From the NCBI GenBank assembly GCA_012960115.1, contig DUBX01000054.1:1-46295 (forward strand): a stretch of 46,295 bases of DNA, given 5' to 3'. Of this stretch, positions 8,532 through 17,811 are shown piece by piece (the stretch's first letter is position 1; each line of letters starts with the position of its first letter). A program made the position numbers and the translations under genes. The notes below the pieces were generated by a model, which worked only from the letters and a program-made list of their open reading frames with translations, made no database searches and was not told where the DNA came from. The stretch is from Porticoccaceae bacterium. Its GTDB lineage: Bacteria > Pseudomonadota > Gammaproteobacteria > Pseudomonadales > Porticoccaceae.

Positions 8532-10148
8532 ATGAAAAAATACGATGCTATTATTATCGGGGCTGGACATAACGGTCTAACCAATGCCGCTTATTTGGCT
8601 AAGGCAGGGCTCGATGTGTTGGTGCTTGAGAAAAATTCCTATATCGGCGGTGCCACGGTCAGCCGTGAGCTTTACCCTAATTGGAAGTATTCCAACTGCT
8701 CTTATGTATGTAGCCTGTTACGGCCTGAAATTATCCGTGATTTAGAGTTACCCAGACACGGTTTGCAGGTTGTTCCCTATGGCGGTGGTGTAACCTTTAA
8801 GGAAAATGGTGATTACTACGGTAATCATGCAGACCATGAGCGTTTGCTGCGCGAGGTTGCTCGACACTCTAAGCGTGACGCTAGTGCTTATGAGCGCTAT
8901 GAAGCAGATGTAATGAAGCAAACTCGTTTAATTCGTCCGTTTTTGATGCGCACACCACCTGATCCAACATCGTTAAAGCCTAGAAATTTAAAAGAACTCA
9001 GCCTGCTGGCGAAGTCTTTTGGTAGCATGGGTGAAGAGGGCTTGGCCGATACCATGCGTTTCTGGACCATGAGTATTGGCGACTTCCTCGACGAGTATTT
9101 TGAGTCCGATGTCATCAAAGCTCATTTAGCAGGTAGTGGTATTATTGGCACCGCTTTGGGCGTTTACTCCCCGGGTACTGCCTATGTGTTGTTGCACCAT
9201 TATATGGGTGACGTTGATGGTTCTGTCGGCGCTTGGGGTTTTGCTCGAGGTGGTATGGGTGCGGTGTCTGCCGCACTGTCGGCCTCTTTTCAGTCATTTG
9301 GTGGCACCATACAATGTGATGCTGAGGCAGCTCAAATTATTGTTAAAAACGGCAAGGCCAAAGGCGTTGCTCTAGCCAATGGTGATGAACTCTACGCCGA
9401 TATTGTGGTATCAAACCTTGATCCCAAGCGAACGTTCTTAAAGATCATGGACGAGGGCGATCTGCCAGCGGATGTAGTCAAAAAGGCCAAGAACTTTAAA
9501 ATTCGTGGATCCTCCGGCAAGCTTAATATTGCGCTGGATGGTCTGCCGACCTTTACCGGTTTGCCTAAAGACAGTCCGCTGTGTTTGGGTGAGAAACACT
9601 TTAGTGATTCGTTACCGAGAATGGAGCGTGCCTACGATGACTGGAAAGCTGAAACCTGGTCAAAAGATCCCTATTTAGACATGTTGATTCCCACTCAGGT
9701 CGATCCGACTATGGCACCTCCTGGGAAACATATGATGTCGGTATTTGTGCAGTATGCACCGCCAAAAATTAATGGTGGAGACTGGACCGCTGAAGATAAA
9801 GCGGGCTTTGAGAAAACGGTGATCGACCAGATCAGCAACTACAGCCCTGACTTTAAAGATCTGATTCTGCACTGCGAGACGCGAACACCACAAGATATTG
9901 AAAACGAGGTTGGCCTGACTGAAGGTAATATCTTTATGGGTGAGTTGACCTTTGATCAGTTACTGTTCAACCGTCCATTCCCAGGTTATGCCCAATACAG
10001 GGGTCCAGTAAAAGGTATGTATATGTGTAGTTCTGGCACCCATCCAGGGGGCGGCGTGATGGCTGCGCCGGGCGCGAACGCAGCGCGGGAAATACTCATG
10101 GATCTCAAGCTAACCAATACAGTGCCTGGAGGGTATGACGATGATTGA
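8532..10148 (+). CDS. Phytoene desaturase-family FAD oxidoreductase (PYROXD2-like), copy 1
   Basis: Flavoprotein of 538 aa. An FAD-binding Rossmann motif lies at the N terminus (DAIIIGAGHNGLTNAAYLAKAG, Gly-rich loop at residues 9-15), and a second nucleotide-contact motif near the C terminus reads CSSGTHPGGGVMAAPGANAA. The family includes CrtI-type desaturases and the less understood PYROXD2-like enzymes; no carotenoid genes are nearby, so carotenoid desaturation is unlikely. The ATG at 8532 is preferred over an upstream TTG at 8496 because it begins exactly at the conserved motif and has GGAG at 8516-8519. It overlaps the second copy. Likely role: oxidation of a catabolic intermediate. Confidence 0.85.
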   Translation: MKKYDAIIIGAGHNGLTNAAYLAKAGLDVLVLEKNSYIGGATVSRELYPNWKYSNCSYVCSLLRPEIIRDLELPRHGLQVVPYGGGVTFKENGDYYGNHADHERLLREVARHSKRDASAYERYEADVMKQTRLIRPFLMRTPPDPTSLKPRNLKELSLLAKSFGSMGEEGLADTMRFWTMSIGDFLDEYFESDVIKAHLAGSGIIGTALGVYSPGTAYVLLHHYMGDVDGSVGAWGFARGGMGAVSAALSASFQSFGGTIQCDAEAAQIIVKNGKAKGVALANGDELYADIVVSNLDPKRTFLKIMDEGDLPADVVKKAKNFKIRGSSGKLNIALDGLPTFTGLPKDSPLCLGEKHFSDSLPRMERAYDDWKAETWSKDPYLDMLIPTQVDPTMAPPGKHMMSVFVQYAPPKINGGDWTAEDKAGFEKTVIDQISNYSPDFKDLILHCETRTPQDIENEVGLTEGNIFMGELTFDQLLFNRPFPGYAQYRGPVKGMYMCSSGTHPGGGVMAAPGANAAREILMDLKLTNTVPGGYDDD

Positions 10149-11718
10149 TCTTGATAAGAGCTATGATGTCATTGTCGTTGGTGGTGGTCACAATGGTTTA
10201 ATTTGTGCGACCTATCTGGCTAAATCTGGCCGTAAGGTACTGGTGGTTGAGGCCAATCAATCTCTTGGTGGTGCCTCTGCTACTAGTGAATTTAGCGACC
10301 AGTTTTCTGTGTCGTCTTGCGCTCACTGGCTATTCCAGTTAAACCCAGATGTTGCCTCAGATATGGGGTTGAACAAACAAGGTTTAGAATTTGCGGCCCG
10401 TGATCTCAATACCATTGCGCTGGCTGAAGATGGTAATCATCTTATTATTGATGGCGATAAACTGGAGGGTGCTGGGATTTCTGATGAGGACCGCGCTGCC
10501 TTTATTGCCTTTAACAAGCAGATACTTAAGTTCTCTAAATTGTTGTCGGGCGCGTTTAATCGCCGAGCGCCGAAATTGGTTGAGGGTAATCTTACTGATC
10601 GCATTACTTTGGCCAAGTTAGGTCTAGGTATGAAAATGCTCGGCAAGACTGATATGAGCGATTTGATGCGACTGGCGTTGATTAATATTTATGACGTCAT
10701 GGAAGAGAACTTCGACAATGACCTGTTGAAAGCCGCCATTAGTCTTGACTCACTGTTAGGCTCACACATGGGCCCACGCTCGCCGAACACAGTTTATGGC
10801 TATCTCTATCGCCGCATGGGTGATATATACGGCTTCAATGGCCCCGCGGTGGTCAAAGGAGGTATGGGTGCAGTAGGCGAAGCCATGGCTAAGGCTGCTC
10901 GTGCTACTGGTGTGGATATTGAAGTAGGCACTGCGGTGAGCAAAATCAATATCGACGTAGATCGTGCCACAGGTGTGACACTAGCTGATGGGAGAGTGGT
11001 CGATGCAGGGTTGGTTGTGTCTAATGCAGATCCAAAAACCACGTTTAATAAGTTAGTTGGTCTGACCAATATTGAGACTGGCATTGCACGGCGGGTCAAA
11101 TCTGTGCGCATGAAGGGCGACGCAGCTAAGTTGCATATTGCTTTGGACAGCTTGCCTAACTTTACAGGTCTTAGTGAGCAGCAGATGGGTCAGCGCTTGT
11201 TAATTGCACCGACCATGAACTATATCGAAAAAGCGTTTAATCACTCTAAGTACGGTGAATATTCAACGGCGCCAGCCATGGATATTAGTATTCCAACGAT
11301 ACATGATGCCAGCCTCGCTCCAGCGGGTAAGCACGTGATGTCGGTCATTGTCCAGTTTGCCCCCTATGAGTTAAAAGGTGGCTGGAATGATGAGAATGAG
11401 GAAGCGTTTAAGCGGCTGGTCATTGATCGCATTGCGGATTACGCGCCGGATTTGAAAAACAAGATTATCGCTAGCGAGTTACTCACCCCGGCGGACCTTG
11501 AAGAGCGATTCCATATGCAGGGCGGTCATTGGCATCACGGCGAGATCAGTCTTGACCAGATATTAACCATGCGTCCTTTCCCAGGTGCTTCTCAGTATGG
11601 TACCTCAGTCGATGGTCTATTCCTGTGTGGCGCGGGCACTCACCCTGGTGGCGGTGTGATGGGCTTGGCAGGTCACAATGCGGCGAAAGAAATTATTAAG
11701 CGAGGTAAATCAGCATGA
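10141..11718 (+). CDS. Phytoene desaturase-family FAD oxidoreductase (PYROXD2-like), copy 2
   Basis: Second flavoprotein, 525 aa from the chosen start, clearly paralogous to its upstream neighbour: same DVIVVGGGHNGLICATYLAKSG start, same GGMGAVGEAMA middle block and CGAGTHPGGGVMGLAGHNAA end. Two ATGs lie 6 nt apart (10135 and 10141). GGAGGG at 10128-10133 is only 1 nt from the first but 7 nt from the second, so 10141 is preferred. It overlaps copy 1 by 8 nt and the methyltransferase gene by 4 nt (ATGA). The tight coupling suggests the two flavoproteins work together or as a heteromer; the substrate is unknown. Confidence 0.85.
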   Translation: MIDLDKSYDVIVVGGGHNGLICATYLAKSGRKVLVVEANQSLGGASATSEFSDQFSVSSCAHWLFQLNPDVASDMGLNKQGLEFAARDLNTIALAEDGNHLIIDGDKLEGAGISDEDRAAFIAFNKQILKFSKLLSGAFNRRAPKLVEGNLTDRITLAKLGLGMKMLGKTDMSDLMRLALINIYDVMEENFDNDLLKAAISLDSLLGSHMGPRSPNTVYGYLYRRMGDIYGFNGPAVVKGGMGAVGEAMAKAARATGVDIEVGTAVSKINIDVDRATGVTLADGRVVDAGLVVSNADPKTTFNKLVGLTNIETGIARRVKSVRMKGDAAKLHIALDSLPNFTGLSEQQMGQRLLIAPTMNYIEKAFNHSKYGEYSTAPAMDISIPTIHDASLAPAGKHVMSVIVQFAPYELKGGWNDENEEAFKRLVIDRIADYAPDLKNKIIASELLTPADLEERFHMQGGHWHHGEISLDQILTMRPFPGASQYGTSVDGLFLCGAGTHPGGGVMGLAGHNAAKEIIKRGKSA

Positions 11719-12896
11719 TTCCACATGACGAAACTATGATGCTTAAAACACCGTTTTATTCTCGCTGTTTGGCGGCTTGTGAGATCAACATGTGGGAAGA
11801 CTGGAAGGGTTATACAACCCCTCAGGCATACACCAGTGTTGAGCAAGAGTATTTTGCAGTGCGAAGTAATACTGGGGTGTTTGATATTTCTCCAATGATC
11901 AAATACCGCTTTACCGGACCAGACGCCGGTGCCTACCTCAATCGTCTGGTAACACGGGATATCAGAAAAATTGGTGTTGGTCGTGTGGCTTACACCATCT
12001 GGTGCGACGATAATGGCCAGGTTATGGATGACGGTACTATATTTCATCTCGCTGAAAATGATTACCGGTTGTGTGCTTATGCTCGCTGCCTTGACTGGTT
12101 GATGTGGTCAGCTGAAGGTTTTGACGTGACCATCGTTGATGAAACCGCAGACGTTGCAGCGCTGGCTGTTCAGGGACCGACCTCCTGTGCTATTTTCAAG
12201 AACATGGGTTTTGAGGGCATCGAAAACCTCAAGCCTTTTGGGCTAACTCGCTTTCCCTTTGAGGGCTCTGAAGTCATGATCAGCCGCACTGGCTTTACCG
12301 GTGATTTAGGGTATGAAATCTGGGTTGACCCTGCGTTGGCAGAAACCTTTTGGGACCGGTTGTTTGAGGCAGGAAAGCACCGTGAGATTCGACCAATTGG
12401 CGGTTATGCGCTAGACATGTTGCGTACCGAAGCGGGCTTTATCCAGGCAGGGGTAGATTTTATCCCCGCCGAAGAATCGATCCGCACCGGTCGATCGCGC
12501 TCGCCCTTTGAATTGGGGTTGGGTTGGTTGGTGTCTTTTGATAAGCCAGTGTTTAATGGTCGAAAAGCGCTCCTTAAAGAAAAGAAAGAGGGATCTCACT
12601 ATGCTTTTGTTTACCTTGATGTTGAGGGTAACAAGCCGGCAGAACATGCCTTTATTTATGACGGCAATAAAGAAGTTGGCACAGTCACCACGGCGGCCTG
12701 GTGCCCAACAGCAAAAACCAATGTTGCTTTTGCTCAGGTGAATGCTAAATATGGCAAGCCAGGCCAAGAGTTAGTGGCTGAAATCTACTATGAGCGCGAA
12801 TTGAAATGGACGCGAGTGATGGCAAAGTGCACCGTCATCGAAGGCGTCGTGTTTAATCCACCACGTAAGAGGCAGACTCCCGCACCGGACTTCTAA
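11715..12896 (+). CDS. Folate-dependent aminomethyltransferase family protein (GcvT/DmdA-like)
   Basis: Protein of 393 aa with the GcvT fold: N-terminal tetrahydrofolate-binding domain containing LVTRDIRKIGVGRVAYTIW and MDDGTIFHL, then SRTGFTGDLGYEIWV (the family YTGExGYE motif), and a C-terminal barrel from about residue 290. Family members move a one-carbon unit from an N- or S-methyl group to tetrahydrofolate (GcvT, DmdA, dimethylglycine and sarcosine enzymes). No gcvH or gcvP is nearby, so glycine cleavage is unlikely. Its start overlaps the flavoprotein stop (ATGA), and its TAA shares one base with the next ATG. The context suggests demethylation of an amine oxidised by the flavoproteins. 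Confidence 0.82.
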   Translation: MIPHDETMMLKTPFYSRCLAACEINMWEDWKGYTTPQAYTSVEQEYFAVRSNTGVFDISPMIKYRFTGPDAGAYLNRLVTRDIRKIGVGRVAYTIWCDDNGQVMDDGTIFHLAENDYRLCAYARCLDWLMWSAEGFDVTIVDETADVAALAVQGPTSCAIFKNMGFEGIENLKPFGLTRFPFEGSEVMISRTGFTGDLGYEIWVDPALAETFWDRLFEAGKHREIRPIGGYALDMLRTEAGFIQAGVDFIPAEESIRTGRSRSPFELGLGWLVSFDKPVFNGRKALLKEKKEGSHYAFVYLDVEGNKPAEHAFIYDGNKEVGTVTTAAWCPTAKTNVAFAQVNAKYGKPGQELVAEIYYERELKWTRVMAKCTVIEGVVFNPPRKRQTPAPDF

Positions 12897-14980
12897 TGAG
12901 TAATCACCGGCTACAATCACTTGTAAATCCCGCGTCGATTGCCGTGTTAGGTGCCTCGCAAAAGAGCGGTACAGTGGGTAATGAGGTTATTGTTAATTTA
13001 CGTAAGGGCGGTTTTGAGGGTCCGATTCACCCCATTAATCCAGGCTATGAGGAAGTCGAAGGTTTTACCTGTTATCCGACTCTGACTGACTTGCCGGAGC
13101 AGCCTGAGATGGTCATTTTTGCTATCAGTGATCAGTGTGTTGAAACGGCCCTGGATGAGGTTATTGCCCTTGGTATTCCAGCCTGTACTATCTTTTCAGC
13201 ACTTATTGTCAACAATGACAGTACGCCAAATTTAAAACAACGTATCTCAGACAAGGCACAAGCAGCAGGATTGTTGATTGCCGGTGCCAATGGTATGGGC
13301 TTTTATAACGTTCGCGATCGAGTATTGGCCGGGGGCTTTGATACTCGCGACCATCCATTTCCTGGCAATGTGACGCTAATAAGTCAGTCTGGCGCTGGTA
13401 TGTCGGGAATTGTTGATTGTGAACAACGCATCCAATTCAATTTTGCCGTGTCTAGTGGTTATGAACTGACTGTAGCGATGGAAGATTATCTCGACTATGC
13501 ATTAGATCTTCCAGAAACCCGTGTTGTGGGGTTGTTTTTGGAAACTAGTCGCTACCCGGACAAGTTAATACAAGCGTTCAAAAAAGCTAATCAGCGCAAC
13601 ATTCCCATCGTTGTACTTAAGGTGGGTCGCACTGAGTTGGCCGCTGAGTTGGCCGTCTCTCATTCCGGCGCCTTGGCCGGCAGTGATCAATGCTACCACG
13701 CGCTGTTTCATTATTACGGCGTGCAGCGAGTGGAGGATCTGGATCAGCTGGCCACGGCGCTTATTATGTTTGCGCAAGCTAATCAAACTGCCGCCGGGGG
13801 CCTGGTTTGCCTGCATGATTCAGGCGGCGAGAGACAGTTAATTATTGACCTTGCTGATAGATTCAGTGTGCCCTTAACTGAGCTTCAAAATAAAACGTTA
13901 AAGCAGCTTGAAGGATTGCTTGACCCCGGATTGCCTGTGGTTAATCCGCTTGATGGTTGGGGTACTGGGGGTGCCGATGCACCAACAAAAATGGCGGCAT
14001 GCTTTACCACTCTATTAATGGATTCTGGTGCTGCCTTTGGCGCTGTGGTGCATGATCGCGGACCCAATAGCGAGATTTATGAGCCCTATCTTGATTATTT
14101 ACATCAAGCGCAGAGTGCCACAAGCAAGCCGGTTTTTCTCGTAGCCAATAGGCAAGGTAGTGGTAGCGATGAATTGGCCATAACTTCTACTCATCAAGGG
14201 TTTCCAGTGATTGATGGAATCAGTCAATTTCTGATGGGTGCTCGCTGCCTACTTGACTATCGAGATTTTCAACAGCGAGAGCCTAGTCAGGTTGATGATC
14301 TTGATCAGGATAAGAGCGAGTATTGGCGCGAGCGTTTGCGGGTTGACACTAAGGTGTCAGAAACCTTGGCCAGTCTATGCTTGGCTGACATGGGGATTCC
14401 TATGCTGCAGAGTGTACTGGTGAGTAGCCAGGTTGAATTGCAATCGGCCGCCACTGCAATGGGGTTTCCTTTGGTGCTCAAAACCGCACAGCCGGGCATA
14501 GATCACAAGTCTGATGTGGGTGGGGTGATTTTAAATATCCCCGATGAAGCCCGATTGCTAGATGCCTATTACGCCATGGCAGAACGGCTTGGCCCACAGG
14601 CGATGATCGCTCCTATGGTGCATTCAGGCGGTATTGAGATGATCTTGGGAGTTAGTCGTGACGACCAATTTGGTCCGACAGTGGTGGTTGGTTTTGGCGG
14701 GCTCTACGCGGAAGTCTTGGCAGATGTTGCAGTACTGATGCCGCCCTTTGATTCAGACACAGTGAAAAGGGCGTTACAGAATCTAGCGATGTATGAGCTT
14801 TTAGAGGGGGTCAGGGGCGCGCCGGCGATGGATGTTGATAGTTACTGCCGGGCTGCGGCCACCTTATCTCAGGTAGCCTTGAGCTTGCAAGATACGGTAG
14901 CTGAGATTGATATAAATCCACTAAAGTTGAGCGCCGATGGGTGTATTGGAGTGGATGCACTAATGGTGTTGATAGAGTAG
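12896..14980 (+). CDS. NDP-forming acyl-CoA synthetase (acetate--CoA ligase family)
   Basis: Protein of 694 aa with fused alpha and beta parts. It has an N-terminal CoA-binding Rossmann domain (about 8-130, IAVLGASQKSGTVGN) and a succinyl-CoA-ligase-like domain with SQSGAG near 164. The phosphohistidine motif is VSHSGALAGSD (His256). A C-terminal ATP-grasp domain (about 470-690) has VLKTAQPGIDHKSDVGGV. Such enzymes interconvert an acid plus CoA and NTP with acyl-CoA plus NDP and phosphate. It overlaps the previous stop by 1 nt. With the acyl-CoA dehydrogenase across the divergent promoter it could activate and oxidise an organic acid left after deamination. The acid is not identifiable. Confidence 0.88.
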   Translation: MSNHRLQSLVNPASIAVLGASQKSGTVGNEVIVNLRKGGFEGPIHPINPGYEEVEGFTCYPTLTDLPEQPEMVIFAISDQCVETALDEVIALGIPACTIFSALIVNNDSTPNLKQRISDKAQAAGLLIAGANGMGFYNVRDRVLAGGFDTRDHPFPGNVTLISQSGAGMSGIVDCEQRIQFNFAVSSGYELTVAMEDYLDYALDLPETRVVGLFLETSRYPDKLIQAFKKANQRNIPIVVLKVGRTELAAELAVSHSGALAGSDQCYHALFHYYGVQRVEDLDQLATALIMFAQANQTAAGGLVCLHDSGGERQLIIDLADRFSVPLTELQNKTLKQLEGLLDPGLPVVNPLDGWGTGGADAPTKMAACFTTLLMDSGAAFGAVVHDRGPNSEIYEPYLDYLHQAQSATSKPVFLVANRQGSGSDELAITSTHQGFPVIDGISQFLMGARCLLDYRDFQQREPSQVDDLDQDKSEYWRERLRVDTKVSETLASLCLADMGIPMLQSVLVSSQVELQSAATAMGFPLVLKTAQPGIDHKSDVGGVILNIPDEARLLDAYYAMAERLGPQAMIAPMVHSGGIEMILGVSRDDQFGPTVVVGFGGLYAEVLADVAVLMPPFDSDTVKRALQNLAMYELLEGVRGAPAMDVDSYCRAAATLSQVALSLQDTVAEIDINPLKLSADGCIGVDALMVLIE

Positions 14981-15009
14981 AACTAAACGGACGATAACGA
15001 GTAAAAAAT

Positions 15010-16389
15010 ATGAATATTGCGACCGAGTCAGAGCTAGACCAATTCATCAAACAACACCCAGAGATCAAGATGCTAGAGATTTTAATGCCGGACATGAATG
15101 GCATTATTCGCTGCAAGCGCATACCGGCGAGAGAGTTTACGACCTTTTTTTGCGATGGAGTCAAAGGCCCGGCATCAACACTGTTGCTTAATGTGCGCGG
15201 TGAGTTTTGTGACGAGGTAGACTTTGCCAATCTAGAGGGTGACCCAGACAAATTAATTCACCCCATCGCCCATACTCTGGCGCCCATTACCTGGTTAAAA
15301 TCTGATACGGCTCAGGTGCTGGCCACCTTCACTGAACTGGATGGCAGTCCGGCATTGTTTGATTGCCGAAACATACTGATCAAAGCGCTAGAACCTCTGC
15401 AAGCAATGGGCTTAAAGCCTGTCGTTGCGACTGAGCTGGAGTTTTATCTGATTAAAAATGGCGATAGTGCTGTGCCAGAACCTGTTTTGGCCAAGGTGCC
15501 TGGGACCAATGTTGAACAGTCTGGAATTCAGTACGCTATGCCAGAAGATCTTTGGGATAACGATGTGTTTCTTGAAGATGTGCGCAGTGCCTGCGAGATC
15601 CAAAATGTGCCTATGACCACAGTTCACTCTGAGTTTTCACCTGGGCAGTTCGAAATTAATTTACATCATGTGGATGATCCGGTCACTGCCTGTGATCACG
15701 CGGTACTCCTCAAACGCATTATCAAAGGGGTGGCGCGCCAGCACGGTATGGCGGCAACCTTTATGGCCAAGCCTTTTATGGATATCCCAGGCAGTGGATT
15801 ACATGTTCATTTCAGTTTGTATGATGGCGATGGTGTAAATGTCTTTAGCGATCCGGACTCATCCGAGGTGCCGGCGATTTCAGATACACTGCGCCATGCC
15901 ATTGGTGGTTTGGCTGAAACTATGGCCGATGCGATGGCGATATTTGCACCCAATGCGAACTCTTATCGTCGCCTGATTCCTGGGAATTTTGCGCCGCTGA
16001 TGCCCAGTTGGGGCTATAATCATCGCGATGTGGCATTGCGTATCCCGGTGTCTGGGCAAAAAGATTGTCGAGTTGAACACCGAGTTGCGGGAGCTGATGC
16101 CAACCCCTATCTCGTCATGGCGGCCCTCGTTGCGGGCGTGCATCACGGGATTAATCAGGGCAGCGATCCTGGCGAAATGGTGACAGAGGGGCTGAAGATA
16201 GAGGAAGAAATTACCCTGCCAAGAATCTGGTCGCTGGCGCTGGATGAGTTTGATAGCAGTGCAGTGCTGCCACAATATTTGGGTGAGGATTATTGCCGGC
16301 TGTTTGGCACGGTTCGTCGAGGAGAGTGTGAGCAGTTTACAGCTCAGATATCAAACATCGATTATGACTGGTACCTGCGGGCGATGTGA
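15010..16389 (+). CDS. Glutamine synthetase-like gamma-glutamylpolyamine synthetase (PuuA-like)
   Basis: Glutamine-synthetase-fold ligase of 459 aa. Visible blocks: TELEFYLI (metal-site glutamates), the conserved SEFSPGQFEINLHH, GSGLHVHFSL, NSYRRLIPGNFAP and RVEHRVAGADANPYLVMAAL. The last two blocks match PuuA/GlnA3-type enzymes that glutamylate putrescine, polyamines or other amines rather than housekeeping GlnA. It follows the acyl-CoA synthetase gene by 29 nt and ends the first plus-strand run. It would prime the imported amine for the PuuB-like oxidase and the amidotransferase encoded further on. No strong ribosome site is visible. Amine specificity is inferred. Confidence 0.85.
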   Translation: MNIATESELDQFIKQHPEIKMLEILMPDMNGIIRCKRIPAREFTTFFCDGVKGPASTLLLNVRGEFCDEVDFANLEGDPDKLIHPIAHTLAPITWLKSDTAQVLATFTELDGSPALFDCRNILIKALEPLQAMGLKPVVATELEFYLIKNGDSAVPEPVLAKVPGTNVEQSGIQYAMPEDLWDNDVFLEDVRSACEIQNVPMTTVHSEFSPGQFEINLHHVDDPVTACDHAVLLKRIIKGVARQHGMAATFMAKPFMDIPGSGLHVHFSLYDGDGVNVFSDPDSSEVPAISDTLRHAIGGLAETMADAMAIFAPNANSYRRLIPGNFAPLMPSWGYNHRDVALRIPVSGQKDCRVEHRVAGADANPYLVMAALVAGVHHGINQGSDPGEMVTEGLKIEEEITLPRIWSLALDEFDSSAVLPQYLGEDYCRLFGTVRRGECEQFTAQISNIDYDWYLRAM

Positions 16390-16528
16390 TCAGGTCAGTG
16401 TGTTTGTCGGTGCTAAGCGAAAAATTAAACAAGCATTTAATAAGCTATATGATCATTTAGTCAGGTATTGTATAGTAACTAACATGAACAATAATACTTT
16501 TGAGAGAGCCTAGGTTCAGGTTATTACT

Positions 16529-17788
16529 ATGAAATTTATCGCTACGGACGTTTCAGATACTAGAGAAAAAATGGTCGATATGGCCAGCGCACAGCTTGAT
16601 AAGAAAGGGTTTGCGATAGACCCTTATTTTTACCGCTCCCATGTCACCTATCAGACTGAACTAAAAAATATTATTTTTAAGAGCTGGCTCTATGCGGGGC
16701 ATATCAGTCAGATCACTAAAAATGGCGACTACTTTTTGTTTGATATTGGTGAAGACTCCATCATTATTAGTCGTGACAACAAAGGCGAAATTGGTGCTAT
16801 GCACAATATTTGTCGGCACCGTGGCGCCCGAGTTTGTGAAGAACCAAGTGGCAACCGCAAAGCCTTTATTTGTCCTTATCACGGTTGGGCCTATGGTAAT
16901 GATGGTAAGCTGAAGTCGGCGCGTGATATGGATCATCGAGAGGGTTTTAATTGCGATGACTATTCTCTAAAGTCAGTACGCTTTGTGGTGTTTCAAGGAA
17001 TGATCTTTATTAATTGTGATCCAGAAGCTCCAGATTTTGTTACGCCATTAGAAAAGATTGCGACCCAGTTGGGTGCTTATGATCTTGAAAATGCCAAGGT
17101 GGCAGAACGTAAGACCTATCGTATTAATGCCAATTGGAAGCTGGTTTTAGAAAACTATCTTGAGTGTTATCACTGTTCTAGTTCCCACCGTCAATACGCC
17201 AAATTACATACCCTTGAGGCCCCTTTTGAGAAAGTGAAGCCGATTAACGAGGCTATGTGGGCTAGAGCCGAAGAGATGACTGGGGTGCCCGGTATTGCCG
17301 ATGAGTACTATGGTTACTATAAAGACGCCGCGGCCTTTGGTGCCTGTTCTTATCACAGTCGTTATGCCCTTTATGATGGTTACAAAACGGGTAGTAAAGA
17401 TGGCCAACCGGTCGCGCCATTAATGGGACATATGAAAGGTTTTGACGGTGGAGCCGGTGATTTTCAGATGGGCCCGCTTACCTTTATGCTTAATTACCCT
17501 GACCACTGTGTGCTTTATCGTTTCATTCCACGAAGTATAACCGAAACCGATATGGAGTTGGTTTGGTATGTTGATGGCGATGCGCAGGAAGGGGTCGACT
17601 ATGACAAAGACAAGGTTGCGTGGCTTTGGCATCACACCAGTTTAGAAGATGAATATATTATTATGCGCAATAGCGAGGGCGTGAACTCTCAGTTCTTTGA
17701 GCCGGGACCTTATCACCCTGAATATGAGTCCACTCTCATGGAATTTATTAACTGGTATATCGCTGCTATTGCTGGGACAAAGGCTTAA
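16529..17788 (+). CDS. Rieske non-haem iron oxygenase, alpha subunit (choline/glycine-betaine monooxygenase type)
   Basis: Protein of 419 aa. The Rieske [2Fe-2S] ligands are C95-R-H97 and C115-P-Y-H118. The mononuclear iron region is NWKLVLENYLECYHC, with H215 and H220 as likely ligands. Overall length and motif spacing match choline monooxygenase, GbcA and stachydrine demethylase, which hydroxylate or N-demethylate quaternary amines. No ferredoxin-NAD(P)H reductase partner gene is in the window, so electrons must come from a reductase encoded elsewhere. It opens a new run after a 139-bp gap. Demethylation of an N-methylated amine fits the methyltransferase nearby; the actual substrate is unknown. 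Confidence 0.87.
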   Translation: MKFIATDVSDTREKMVDMASAQLDKKGFAIDPYFYRSHVTYQTELKNIIFKSWLYAGHISQITKNGDYFLFDIGEDSIIISRDNKGEIGAMHNICRHRGARVCEEPSGNRKAFICPYHGWAYGNDGKLKSARDMDHREGFNCDDYSLKSVRFVVFQGMIFINCDPEAPDFVTPLEKIATQLGAYDLENAKVAERKTYRINANWKLVLENYLECYHCSSSHRQYAKLHTLEAPFEKVKPINEAMWARAEEMTGVPGIADEYYGYYKDAAAFGACSYHSRYALYDGYKTGSKDGQPVAPLMGHMKGFDGGAGDFQMGPLTFMLNYPDHCVLYRFIPRSITETDMELVWYVDGDAQEGVDYDKDKVAWLWHHTSLEDEYIIMRNSEGVNSQFFEPGPYHPEYESTLMEFINWYIAAIAGTKA

Positions 17789-17811
17789 ACGATAAAGAAA
17801 GGACTCTATTT

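Noticed and set aside
8532-11718. Carotenoid biosynthesis (CrtI-type phytoene desaturases)
   Set aside because: No crtB, crtE or crtY-like genes are nearby, and the C-terminal motifs and amine-catabolic context fit PYROXD2-like enzymes better.
11715-12896. Glycine cleavage T protein
   Set aside because: No gcvH or gcvP in the window, and the neighbours point to amine demethylation rather than glycine cleavage.
15010-16389. Housekeeping glutamine synthetase GlnA
   Set aside because: Sequence blocks and position next to PuuB-like and amidotransferase genes fit the gamma-glutamylamine synthetase branch.
16390-16528. Strong promoter before the Rieske gene
   Set aside because: A TATAGT lies at 16471-16476, but no acceptable -35 at standard spacing was found; only a weak possibility.
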